From contig DASZBX010000062.1 in the NCBI GenBank assembly GCA_035943635.1, positions 1-49,553 of the forward strand: 49,553 nt of DNA, written 5' to 3'. The position numbers and the translations under genes were made by a program. Below the pieces are notes generated by a model. It was not told where the DNA came from and searched no databases. It was given only the letters and a program-made list of their open reading frames with translations. This document shows positions 25,731-33,409 of the stretch, piece after piece. Within the stretch, counting starts at the first letter, position 1, and each line of letters begins with the position of its first letter. This stretch comes from DASZBX01 sp035943635. Its GTDB lineage: Bacteria > Actinomycetota > Actinomycetes > Streptomycetales > Catenulisporaceae.

Positions 25731-26255
25731 ATGGACTTCATTCACCACGCACAGGCGCGCCGCGCGTCGGCGCTCGCGGGCCTGCTGCTCGCCGCCGCGG
25801 CGCTCACGGCGTGTTCCGGTACCTCCGGCCCGGCCCCCGCGGCCACCGGGATCGCGGCCGGGGCCGGCCAGTCGCTGGCCGGGATGCCCGGGTCGACCGG
25901 CACCGGCGCGGCTCCGGCGGCCTCGGGGGATCCGATGCCGAGCATGACCATGATCATGACGGCGCCGGGCGGGTCCGGCGCGCCGGCCGCGCCGGTGGCC
26001 GGGGACGCGGTGGCCATCAAGAACTTCGCGTTCGCCCCGGCGGCGCTGATGGTCAAGGTCGGGACGACCGTGACCTGGACCAACCAGGACTCCGACAACC
26101 ACACGGTGACCAGCCAGGGTTCCGGCGGGCCGTTGCAATCGGCGGCGCTGGATACCGGGCAGAGCTACTCGTACACGTTCACCAAGCCTGGGACGTACAG
26201 CTACTACTGCACCATCCACCCTTTCATGATCGCTACCGTGACGGTGACCCAGTGA
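25731..26255 (+). CDS. Cupredoxin (plastocyanin-like) lipoprotein
   Basis: 174 residues. The signal peptide ends in lipobox LTAC with lipidated C28. An Ala/Gly/Pro-rich stalk contains a Met-rich patch (MPSMTMIM, about 69-76) that could also bind copper. The cupredoxin domain (about 92-174) has type 1 copper ligands H124 (DNHTV), C160, H163 and M166 (YYCTIHPFM). It is expected on the outer face of the membrane as a single-electron carrier or copper binder. GAGGAA precedes ATG 25731. It is the first gene of a three-gene operon with 4-base overlaps, divergent from the ECF sigma/Rieske pair. Confidence 0.92.
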   Translation: MDFIHHAQARRASALAGLLLAAAALTACSGTSGPAPAATGIAAGAGQSLAGMPGSTGTGAAPAASGDPMPSMTMIMTAPGGSGAPAAPVAGDAVAIKNFAFAPAALMVKVGTTVTWTNQDSDNHTVTSQGSGGPLQSAALDTGQSYSYTFTKPGTYSYYCTIHPFMIATVTVTQ

Positions 26256-27292
26256 GCGAGACCCCTGATTTCTTCGACAGCTCCATCGACCGTGCGGGCT
26301 CCGGGGCCTCTGGGTCCGGCGGATCGGCCGGATCCGCCGACGGCAAGCAGTCCGAGCACGGGATGACCCGGCGGCAGTTGGCCCGGCACGCCGGGTGGTT
26401 CGGCTCGGCGATCGTGTTGACCGTGGCCGGGGGCGAGGTGATCAGCCACATCGCCGACCACCGGGACTCGACCGCGGCGGCGGCCTCGACCAGTGTGTCC
26501 GATGCCAACACGCTGCGGTTCGTCCAGGTCTCGGACAGCCACATCGGGTTCACCGGACCGGCCAACACGGACGTGACCGAGACGTTCACCGACGCGATCA
26601 ACCAGGTCAACACCCTGGGTTTCCGGCCGACGTTCGTGATGCACACCGGCGACTTGACCCATGTGTCGAAGCCGGAGCAGTTCGATCAGGTGCACCAGAT
26701 GCTGACCGGGATGGATACCGACCGGGTTTTCACGGTCCCGGGCGAGCACGACTCGATCGGCGATGGCGGTAAGGCTTACCGGCAGCGGTTTGCCGCCGGG
26801 ACCGTGGGCGACGGGTGGTACAGCTTTGACACGCATGGCGTGCACTTCATCGCATTGGTCAATACTCTGAGTCCGGAGGCCCTGGGGCATCTGGGGAACG
26901 AGCAGATCGACTTCGTGCGCAAGGACGTCGCTGGTCTGAGTTCTGATACGCCGGTGGTCGTGTTCAGCCACATTCCGCTGTTCGCGATGTATCCGAAGTG
27001 GGGCTGGGGTACGGATGACGCGTTGCAGGTGTTGGCGCTGCTCAAGCGGTTCTCGTCGGTGACGTGCCTGAACGGGCATGTGCATCAGTTGTTCACGCAC
27101 ACGGAGGGGAATGTGACGTTCCACTCCGCGACCACCACGGCGTATCCGCTGCCCAAGCCCGGCGCTGCGCCCGCGCCGACTCCGCAGGTGTTGCCGGCCG
27201 GGCAGCTTTCGGCGGCGTTGGGGATACGGTCGGTCTTGTATCGGCAGGGGACTGAGGCGCTGGCCGTTACGGATGCGAGGCTTGCGGCATGA
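26252..27292 (+). CDS. Tat-exported calcineurin-like metallophosphoesterase
   Basis: 346 residues from GTG 26252, overlapping the cupredoxin stop (GTGA). A Ser/Gly-rich N-terminus precedes the twin-arginine signal MTRRQLARHAGWFGSAIVL (about 38-56). The metallophosphoesterase domain (about 88-300) has D95/H97 (SDSH), D134 (TGDLTH), H240 (FSHIP) and H276/H278 (NGHVH). The usual GNHD block reads PGEHD, with E165 in place of the metal-bridging Asn. It should act outside the membrane on a phosphoester or phosphonucleotide; the substrate is unknown. Confidence 0.88.
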   Translation: MSETPDFFDSSIDRAGSGASGSGGSAGSADGKQSEHGMTRRQLARHAGWFGSAIVLTVAGGEVISHIADHRDSTAAAASTSVSDANTLRFVQVSDSHIGFTGPANTDVTETFTDAINQVNTLGFRPTFVMHTGDLTHVSKPEQFDQVHQMLTGMDTDRVFTVPGEHDSIGDGGKAYRQRFAAGTVGDGWYSFDTHGVHFIALVNTLSPEALGHLGNEQIDFVRKDVAGLSSDTPVVVFSHIPLFAMYPKWGWGTDDALQVLALLKRFSSVTCLNGHVHQLFTHTEGNVTFHSATTTAYPLPKPGAAPAPTPQVLPAGQLSAALGIRSVLYRQGTEALAVTDARLAA

Positions 27293-27807
27293 GCGGGTTT
27301 GTGAGCGGCGGGGGTGGCGACGGGCGCGGCGGTGCCGTGAGCCGAGGCGGCGTTGGCGGTATCGGCGGCAAGGTCGTCGTGCGGGCAGCGTGGCGGCTCG
27401 CGGTGGCCGCGACTCTCACGGTCAGCGGCGTCATCCATGCGCAGCTGTATCTCGACGGATACCGGTTCATCCACGACATCGGGGTCATGTTCCTGGTGCA
27501 GGCCAGCGTTTCGTTCGCGGTCGCCGCGCTGTTCTTGATCGGCTCGCCGGTCGGCCTGCGGATCGTGGGCGCGGGCGTCGCGTTGGGCGCGCTGGCCGGA
27601 TTCGTCGGCTCGCGCACGGTCGGCGTCTTCGGCTTCACCGAGAAGGGATTCCAGCCCGCACCGCAGGCGTTGATCAGCGTTCTGGTCGAAGTCGCGACGC
27701 TGGCGTTGGTCGTCCCGACCTTGGTGCAGTTCGGGCGCGGATGGTTGGCGGACCAGAAGCGCAGGACCCTGCGTTCAGCCCTGGCTGCGGAGGGCACGGC
27801 CGACTGA
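27289..27807 (+). CDS. Small polytopic membrane protein of the cupredoxin operon
   Basis: 172 residues. The start overlaps the phosphoesterase stop as ATGA. A Gly-rich N-terminus is followed by about four hydrophobic helices (about 33-50, 62-84, 88-110 and 128-148). Between helices 1 and 2, GVIHAQLYLDGYRFIHDIG holds two His residues and several aromatics that could bind a metal or heme; this is speculative. Unknown family. The position suggests it serves as the membrane partner of the cupredoxin/phosphoesterase pair. Confidence 0.8.
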   Translation: MSGFVSGGGGDGRGGAVSRGGVGGIGGKVVVRAAWRLAVAATLTVSGVIHAQLYLDGYRFIHDIGVMFLVQASVSFAVAALFLIGSPVGLRIVGAGVALGALAGFVGSRTVGVFGFTEKGFQPAPQALISVLVEVATLALVVPTLVQFGRGWLADQKRRTLRSALAAEGTAD

Positions 27808-27824
27808 GCGGCTGAGCAGCCGAA

Positions 27825-27885
27825 GGCGCTTCCGGGCTTGCCGTTCGCCGGTTCTCCAGCCGACGCATGGCAAGCCCGAGGCGCC
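27825..27885 (+). terminator. Hairpin terminator after the cupredoxin operon
   Basis: GGCGCTTCCGGGCTTGCC (27825-27842) pairs with GGCAAGCCCGAGGCGCC (27869-27885) with small bulges and a 26-base loop. It starts 18 bases after the last stop. No T-run follows. Confidence 0.55.
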
Positions 27886-28307
27886 CAGGCTGTGGCGGGA
27901 TTCTACTCAGCTGCGGCGATCGACCAGGCGCAGGGCGAGGACCGGGCAGGTGTGCTGTCGCTCGCGCCGCCGGTGCTGGTCGTGCCGGTGCCCGAGGAGG
28001 CGTTGGCGGTGCTGTGCGTCGAGCCGGGCAGGACCACGGCGACGGCGAGCGCCCCGGCCGCGCCGGAGATCCGAACGCGGAAGTGACCATGGTCAGGCGC
28101 AGTCGGTCTCGGCGGCGGATGTGTTGCCTGTTCTCTGTTGTCGCCATCGCGTTCTCCGTCCACTGGTGGTGCGGACCTGCGTCCGTCCGGGTTTGTTCCG
28201 GTGCAACTCCACTCTCGGCCGAGGCGATGAGCGCAACGCTCGACGAGGCATGAGGGATTCATGAGAAGTCCGCGGGGATGGGATGAGACGCCCCGGGAAC
28301 GCCGAGA

Positions 28308-28344
28308 GGGCGGAGATCCGCGCACGTTCCGCGGATCTGCGCCC
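28308..28344 (-). terminator. Hairpin terminator of the GH3 gene
   Basis: AGATCCGCG (28314-28322) pairs perfectly with CGCGGATCT (28330-28338), extended by GGGCGG/GCGCCC with one mismatch. It lies 33 bases beyond the GH3 stop. Confidence 0.6.
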
Positions 28345-28376
28345 TCCGGCAGAGCTAAAGCACCTACCTCGCCAAG

Positions 28377-30872
28377 CTACTTGCCGATCTCGACGACCGT
28401 CTTCAGCGGCAGGTCGGCGGCCGAGCGCCCGACCTGGACCGTGAACGCACCGGGCTCCACGTCCCAGCCGTGCCGCTCCACCGACCAGTGCCGCAGCACG
28501 CCCTCCGCGATGTGCACCCTCGCCTCGGCCCGTGCGCCCGGTTCCGCGGAGACGACGGCGTATCCGGCCAGCCACCGCACCGGCCGGTCCAAGCCGCTCT
28601 CCGCGCGCGCCAGGTACACCTGCACGACCTCGCGCCCGGCCCGGGCGCCGCTGTTGCGCACCCGCACCACGACCTCGAAGCCGCCGACCGCCGCCTGCGC
28701 GGGGGCCGACACCTCTTCGTACTCCCACGTGGTGTACCCCAGCCCGTGGCCGAACCAGAACGCGGGCGTCGTGGAACCCTTGAGCCACGCCCGGTATCCG
28801 ATGTGCAGGCCCTCACTGTATTCGAGCACTCCGTCGACCGGGGTGGTGCTGCGGACCGGCAGGTCGTCGATCTGCGCGGCCCAGGTGGTCGGCAGCCGGC
28901 CGCCCGGCTCGGCCGCGCCGAACAGCACGTCGGCCAGGCCGTCCCCGCCCTCCTGGCCGGGGAACCAGCTGAGCAGCACGGCCGGGACGTCCCCGCGCCA
29001 GGGCAGCTCGACCGGGCCGCCGGAGTTGACCACGACCACCGTGCGCGGGTTGGCCGCCGCGACGGCCGCCACCAGTTCGTCCTGGCGCCCGGGCAGGCGC
29101 AGGTCGGAGCGGTCGAAGCCCTCGCTCTCGGTCTCGTCGGTGGTGCCGACCACCACGATCGCCACGTCCGCGGACCGGGCCAGCTCGACCGCCGCGGCCA
29201 GTTCGGCCTCGTCCTGGGCGCGCGGGCTGTCGGCGCACAGCGCGGCCGCCAGGCCGGTCCCGGCGTCCAGGGCGCGACTGGCCACCAGGTTCAGCTCGCC
29301 GCTGTCCGGCACGGTCACCAGGACGTGCCGGAACGGCGGGGTCAGGTGCAGGGTGGCCGGGTCGATCGAGTCCGGCAGGATCACCTCGTCCAGCAGGGTC
29401 TGCCCGTCCACGTCGAGCACGACCCGGCCGACGCCGACCACCGCGAGGTGGCACTGGCCGCCGGGTTCGGCCAGCAGCCGGGCGCTGATCTCGACCGACG
29501 CGGCGCCGACGATGGCGTCCCGGCCGTGCGCGGCGTGCGGCTCCAGGATCCGGCCGCTGAGCCGGTGCTCGGCCAGCAGTTCGGTGCCGTCCGCGTCCAG
29601 GTAGCGGGCCAGGACGCCGGCCACGCCGGTGCGCGGGTTGCGGGCGTGCTCCAGGTCCAGCGGGGTCGGCCGGGAGTCGATGTGGGCGCCGACGGCGTGC
29701 ACCACCTCGGCGTCGCCGGCCAGGGCGCGGCGGATCCCGTCCAGCGGGGTGACGGCCGAGACCGGGAACACCCCGGCGCTGCCGCCGCCCTGCAGGCGCG
29801 CGGTGGCGGCGTTCGGCCCGACCACGGCGACCCGGCGCAGTGCGGCGGGGTCCAGCGGCAGGAAGGAGTCCTCATTGCGCAGCAGCACGGCCGCGGCGGC
29901 CACCGCCTCGCGCAGCAGCGGGCGCGCGGTCTCCACGTCCGGCGCCTGGCCGAGGGTGGTCTCGGCGGCGGCCTTGGTGCCGAGAGTCGGCTCGTACCCG
30001 GCCAGGGCGCCGACCCGGGCGGCCAGGCGCAGGATCCGGCGCAGCTTGGCGTCCACGGCGGCCTCGGGCACGGCGCCGGCGCGCACCGCCTCGATCAGCG
30101 GGCCGGCCCAGTACTCGTTCGGGCCGGACATGGCCAGGTCCTGTTCGACCCGCGCGGACTCGGCCGTGGAGCGCACCGCGCCCCAGTCCGAGACCACGAC
30201 CCCGTCGAAGCCCCACTCGCCCTTGAGCGGCTCGGCCAGCAGCGGGCTCTCGGACATGGTCGGGCCGTTGACGGCGTTGTACGCGGACATCACCAGCAGC
30301 ACGCCCTGCGCCACCGCCGCCTCGAACGGGGCCAGGTACACCTCGCGCAGGGTCCGCTCGTCGATCCGGGCCTCGAGGGTCAGCCGCTCGTCCTCGGAGT
30401 CGTTGGCGACGTAGTGCTTGGCGGTCGCGGCCACCCCGCCGGCCTGCACGCCCTCGATGTAGGCCGCGCCGATCCGGGCCGTGAGCAGCGGGTCCTCGGA
30501 GAAGTACTCGAAGTGGCGCCCGGCCACCGGGGAGCGCTGGAGGTTGATGGTCGGGGCGAGCAGCACGTCCACGCCCTTGCGCCGGGCCTCGACCGCCAGC
30601 AGCCCGCCGAGCCGGGCGATCAGCTCCTCGTCCCAGGTGGCGGCCATCGCGGTGGGCGAGGGCAGGTTCAGGGACACGTCGTACTCGTCCCAGCGCTCCC
30701 CGCGCACCCCGGCCGGGCCGTCGGAGACCACCATCGAGCGCAGCCCGATCTGCGGCTCGGCCCGGGTGTGGAAGACGCTGGCGCCGGACAGCAGCAGCAC
30801 CTTGCTTTCCAGGTCCAGCTTCGCCACCAGGGCGTCGAGTTCTGCGTCGCTGATCGCTTCGGCCTGCACCAC
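28377..30872 (-). CDS. GH3 beta-glucosidase with PA14-like insert
   Basis: 831 residues, no signal peptide, so probably cytoplasmic. The GH3 N-terminal barrel (about 1-290) has KHYVANDSE (152-160) and the nucleophile D229 in GVVVSDWGA. The C-terminal alpha/beta sandwich is interrupted by a PA14-like domain (about 400-545). A fibronectin III-like domain ends the protein (about 725-831). It probably hydrolyses cellobiose, gentio- or laminari-oligosaccharides taken into the cell; PA14 inserts shape the entrance for short beta-glucans. GTG 30872 has GGAG 7 bases upstream. The LacI-type operator 62 bases upstream links it to the GH16 fusion gene. Confidence 0.9.
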   Translation of the reverse strand: MVQAEAISDAELDALVAKLDLESKVLLLSGASVFHTRAEPQIGLRSMVVSDGPAGVRGERWDEYDVSLNLPSPTAMAATWDEELIARLGGLLAVEARRKGVDVLLAPTINLQRSPVAGRHFEYFSEDPLLTARIGAAYIEGVQAGGVAATAKHYVANDSEDERLTLEARIDERTLREVYLAPFEAAVAQGVLLVMSAYNAVNGPTMSESPLLAEPLKGEWGFDGVVVSDWGAVRSTAESARVEQDLAMSGPNEYWAGPLIEAVRAGAVPEAAVDAKLRRILRLAARVGALAGYEPTLGTKAAAETTLGQAPDVETARPLLREAVAAAAVLLRNEDSFLPLDPAALRRVAVVGPNAATARLQGGGSAGVFPVSAVTPLDGIRRALAGDAEVVHAVGAHIDSRPTPLDLEHARNPRTGVAGVLARYLDADGTELLAEHRLSGRILEPHAAHGRDAIVGAASVEISARLLAEPGGQCHLAVVGVGRVVLDVDGQTLLDEVILPDSIDPATLHLTPPFRHVLVTVPDSGELNLVASRALDAGTGLAAALCADSPRAQDEAELAAAVELARSADVAIVVVGTTDETESEGFDRSDLRLPGRQDELVAAVAAANPRTVVVVNSGGPVELPWRGDVPAVLLSWFPGQEGGDGLADVLFGAAEPGGRLPTTWAAQIDDLPVRSTTPVDGVLEYSEGLHIGYRAWLKGSTTPAFWFGHGLGYTTWEYEEVSAPAQAAVGGFEVVVRVRNSGARAGREVVQVYLARAESGLDRPVRWLAGYAVVSAEPGARAEARVHIAEGVLRHWSVERHGWDVEPGAFTVQVGRSAADLPLKTVVEIGK

Positions 30873-30933
30873 TGTTCCACTCCACCTTCGTCATGTGTGT
30901 ACGCTGACTGCCGGGAGCCGCGCCGAACCGGCG

Positions 30934-30990
30934 GGAGAGCGCTCTCCGACAGTTGGAAGCATCCTGCCTCCACCGCACCCGGGTCAAGGC
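30934..30990 (-). promoter_or_regulatory. Promoter and LacI-type operator of the GH3 beta-glucosidase gene
   Basis: On the minus strand TTGACC (30985-30990) is followed after about 17 bases by GGATGC as a possible -10. The perfect palindrome GGAGAGCGCTCTCC (30934-30947) lies just downstream, a classic position for repression. It is the same 14-mer as at 16670-16683. Confidence 0.65.
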
Positions 30991-31090
30991 TTGGGCCCGG
31001 ACCGGCCCGGAAGGAGCCCCGGGCGGACCGGGCGCGCAAGCCGGTCCGCACCATCCGGCCGGTCAGGGCCAGGATCATGTCTTCGAAGGG

Positions 31091-31135
31091 TTGACACGGC
31101 CGGGCGGTTCCTCCACCCTTTGGAGAGCGCTCTCT
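31091..31135 (+). promoter_or_regulatory. Second promoter/operator pair facing a truncated gene
   Basis: TTGACA (31091-31096) lies 25 bases before GGAGAGCGCTCTCT (31122-31135). The layout copies that upstream of the GH16 fusion gene, but the downstream gene is now only an ABC ATPase fragment. The palindrome could instead act on the divergent GH3 gene. Confidence 0.45.
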
Positions 31136-31189
31136 GCGGACGGGCGTCCCCCCCACGGCGGCGATCGGCGACCACAGTCATCCACGCGA

Positions 31190-31545
31190 GCATCCCACTA
31201 CGCCTGTCCCGCACCGACGTCAAATCCCGCGACGCGCGCGTACGACACGTCCTAGACCTGGTAGGCCTGACCGAACACGCCGAACACCGCCCCGCAGAAC
31301 TCTCCGGCGGCCAACAACAACGCATCTCGATAGCCCGAGCCCTAGCCCAACGCCCCGAACTCCTGATAGCCGACGAACCAACCGGCCACCTGGACTCCCA
31401 CACCGGCATACGCATCCTGCAACTGCTACGCCAGATAGCCGACACCGAAGGCACAGCCGTCGTAGTAAGCACCCACGACCGCCGCATGGCAGACTTCGCC
31501 GACACAGTCGTAGACCTACACGACGGCCAACTGGCCACCCCCTGA
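31190..31545 (+). pseudogene. C-terminal fragment of an ABC transporter ATPase
   Basis: About 118 codons remain of a LolD/FtsE-type ATPase. Visible are PLRLSRTDVKSRDARVRHVLDLVGL, the signature LSGGQQQRISIARAL, Walker B LLIADEPTG, the D-loop and the H-loop STHD. The N-terminal half with Walker A is missing and no start codon or ribosome site is seen, so it cannot bind ATP normally. Codons such as CTA and ATA are commoner than in neighbours, which may mean foreign origin or loss of selection. No permease gene follows. Confidence 0.8.
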
Positions 31546-31639
31546 TCACCCAACCCCCACCCGCCCTACCAGCAGCATGGTTCGCCCAGCTACTGCGGCA
31601 GTTAAGGGCCCCACGCGGCCCCCGCCGCACAACTCGCCC

Positions 31640-31830
31640 GTCGGTTTCGGATCCTCGGTGGCCCTGGCGGAGCTTGGAAGGACGTATCGGGCAGGTCCTG
31701 TCAACTCCCGAACCCGCCCCACAACCCCACCCCAACCAGACCACCCAGAACAACAACCCCGGGAGTTGATAGGGCCTGTTCGATGCGTCATTCTGAGATT
31801 CGACAGGGCCACCGAGGATCCGAAACCGAC
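31640..31830. repeat. 191-bp inverted-repeat element (MITE-like)
   Basis: Arms 31640-31710 and 31760-31830 (71 bp each) are reverse complements at about 61 positions. The outer 27 bp are identical, and most inner differences are transitions. The core is 49 bases and C-rich. No ORF is present. The element sits among gene fragments, consistent with a non-autonomous mobile element or the relic of one. It shares no evident sequence with the 172-bp element at 3822. Confidence 0.7.
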
Positions 31831-31951
31831 ACCACAACACGTAACCAACAACGCCAGCCGAACCCGGCCCACGAACCATTGGATCCTTGGGGGTTCCGGG
31901 CCCGCCGGAGGCACAGCAGTAAACGCACGCCAACACGCTGACGCAACCCCA

Positions 31952-32129
31952 AGGCGGGCAGCAGGGTGCCGAGTGCGCGCTCAGCGGCATCGATCTCGTC
32001 GTGGGCCGCGGCCGGGTTGAGGTGCTCGAGGCCGGCGGGTGCGTGCGTGGCCAGCCGCGTCTCGATCCGCCGCCACAAGACGTCCACCGGCGTGGTGCTC
32101 TGGTCGGTCACGCGCTCATCCTGCCGCAT
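31952..32129 (-). pseudogene. N-terminal fragment of an SMI1/KNR4-family protein
   Basis: From ATG 32129 (or GTG 32111) the frame encodes VDVLWRRIETRLATHAPAGLEHLNPAAAHDEIDAAERALGTLLP. This matches the start of actinobacterial SMI1/KNR4 proteins, which are often immunity proteins of polymorphic toxins. The homology stops near 31970, and the continuing frame is Arg/Cys-rich and unrelated. About three quarters of the expected protein is missing. Confidence 0.6.
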
Positions 32130-32146
32130 GGACACCCCGCCACCCC

Positions 32147-32188
32147 AAAACCGACGGAGGCCGAGAGGAAAACTCCCCCTCGACCTCC
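32147..32188 (-). terminator. Rho-independent terminator of the anchor-protein gene
   Basis: GGAGGCCGAG (32156-32165) pairs with CTCGACCTCC (32179-32188) with one wobble. TTTT follows on the minus strand (32147-32150). It is 52 bases beyond the stop. Confidence 0.65.
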
Positions 32189-32240
32189 GCCGATTCAACT
32201 CTCCTCAAACCCTACCGAGCCCGAACCCTCGAGCCCCGCG

Positions 32241-33002
32241 TCACGAAGCGTCGAAAACAGACTTCCCGTTGACGTACCGACGCCGCATGAAGAACATCCC
32301 ACCGGCCAGAGCAGCCACCGAGGCACCGCCCGCGATCGGCGCAGCCACCATCGGAGTGGCCACCACGGGCGCAGCCCCACCACAGGTCACATGCCCGAGG
32401 GTCAGGTTGGCGCCGCCCAGGGCCGGCAGCAGGTTCAGGTCCACCGCGTTGACCGTGATGATGCCGGTGGTCGGGTCGGTGCTCTGCTCGTTCAGCACCA
32501 GCGAGCCGAGCAGCGGGATCGAGATCGTGGTGTTCGGAGCCGCGTTCGCCGCCAGGGTGATCGGCGGCAGCAGGCCGACGGTCACGGTTCCGCCCGCGAT
32601 CACGCCGCTGCCGTCGGCACCGGTCGGGGTCGCGGCGCAGGACGAGTTGATCCCGGTCAGCGCCAGGGACCCGATCACGCCGAGGTTGACCCCGAGGGTG
32701 TCGACCGTGGCCGAAGCGGACGAGTCACCGGTGGTCGGGTCGCCGGCGGTGGTCGCGGTCAGCGTCGCGTTGGTCGCGAACGGGCCGAGGGCCAGTCCGG
32801 CCACGGTCGTCGTCCCACCCGGCGCGTAGGTCGAGGTCGGGGTCGGGGCGACCGCCACCAGGTTGCCGATCGCCGAGGCGGAGACGACGTAGGCGGTCGA
32901 CGCCGGCGTGGTGAGCGCGGCGTGGGCGGGCAGTGCGTTGCACAGCAGTCCGCCGAGGACAGCCGCGCCCACGGTGACCCGACGACGAGAACGTGAACTC
33001 AT
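32241..33002 (-). CDS. Secreted surface protein with C-terminal membrane sorting signal (choice-of-anchor P-like), candidate exosortase substrate
   Basis: 253 residues. Sec signal about 1-29 (SRRRVTVGAAVLGGLLCNALPAHA). The middle (about 30-205) is Thr/Ala/Val-rich and beta-structured with few charges. The C-terminus has a hydrophobic helix (about 221-239), then RRR (240-242) and a short tail, the tripartite form of exosortase sorting signals. From memory it matches what databases call choice-of-anchor P proteins. An exosortase gene lies 4.7 kb away in the same orientation. ATG 33002 has AGAAAG upstream. It is probably its own transcription unit, 143 bases after the small membrane protein gene. 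Confidence 0.75.
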   Translation of the reverse strand: MSSRSRRRVTVGAAVLGGLLCNALPAHAALTTPASTAYVVSASAIGNLVAVAPTPTSTYAPGGTTTVAGLALGPFATNATLTATTAGDPTTGDSSASATVDTLGVNLGVIGSLALTGINSSCAATPTGADGSGVIAGGTVTVGLLPPITLAANAAPNTTISIPLLGSLVLNEQSTDPTTGIITVNAVDLNLLPALGGANLTLGHVTCGGAAPVVATPMVAAPIAGGASVAALAGGMFFMRRRYVNGKSVFDAS

Positions 33003-33145
33003 GTGACAGTGTCTTTCTACTAGTGCTGCATGGTAGGGGTCTACTTGTGTTCAAAGATCCCGCACACCGGGCTCTTCGTCGTCTCATCGACTGCGTGTCT
33101 TACCGTGAAACTCCAGAAATCAAGCATTTGGCTCAACGAACGCCC

Positions 33146-33409
33146 TCAACGCCGAGAAGCCATCGAAACCCCCGCAGACCCGACGGGCGCGCAGGTCTCA
33201 TCCACCCCCACCACCACGGGAACCGACACGGCCACAACACCCGCGCAATCACCCCCACCCCGGCGCGAGTGCCGATCAGCGCCCTCAACCACCGCAGCCA
33301 CGGCCGTCACCAGCAGCATCGACAGCACCACCAGCGAAAACGTAGCCCGCCGAGCAACAAACCACCGCTGCCCGCCCCTCCCCCGCCGAGTACGAAGATC
33401 CCGAGTCAC
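33146..33409 (-). CDS. Small membrane protein coupled to the polytopic protein gene
   Basis: 87 residues. GTG 33409 overlaps the stop of the upstream gene (GTGA, 33406-33409). A basic N-terminus (TRDLRTRRGRGGQRWFVARRA) precedes one helix (about 24-43, FSLVVLSMLLVTAVAAVVEG). The tail of about 43 residues has two Cys. Unknown family; reality rests mainly on the overlap and codon use like the upstream gene. Confidence 0.55.
   Translation of the reverse strand: MTRDLRTRRGRGGQRWFVARRATFSLVVLSMLLVTAVAAVVEGADRHSRRGGGDCAGVVAVSVPVVVGVDETCAPVGSAGVSMASRR

Larger units (their letters stand above)
27808..28376. other. Intergenic region without a supported gene
   Basis: 569 bases between convergent genes, with one terminator at each end. 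Between about 27900 and 28090 the third-position GC is high on both strands. One minus-strand frame reads like a signal peptide (ISGAAGALAVAVVLPGS) but has no start codon. This could be a gene remnant. I cannot support a functional gene. Confidence 0.5.
31546..32146. other. Decayed region between the ABC fragment and the anchor-protein gene
   Basis: Contains the 191-bp inverted-repeat element and an SMI1/KNR4 fragment, described separately. Nothing else here looks like a functional gene. Confidence 0.6.

Noticed and set aside
27896..28090. Signal-peptide-like minus-strand frame or an 82-codon plus-strand frame
   Set aside because: Neither has a start with a ribosome site or a known family. 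GC-rich third positions fit both strands equally. Mentioned only as a possible remnant.
28470..31094. An 874-codon plus-strand open frame opposite the GH3 gene
   Set aside because: Shadow of the beta-glucosidase; composition Gly/His/Arg-rich, no ribosome site and no recognisable fold.
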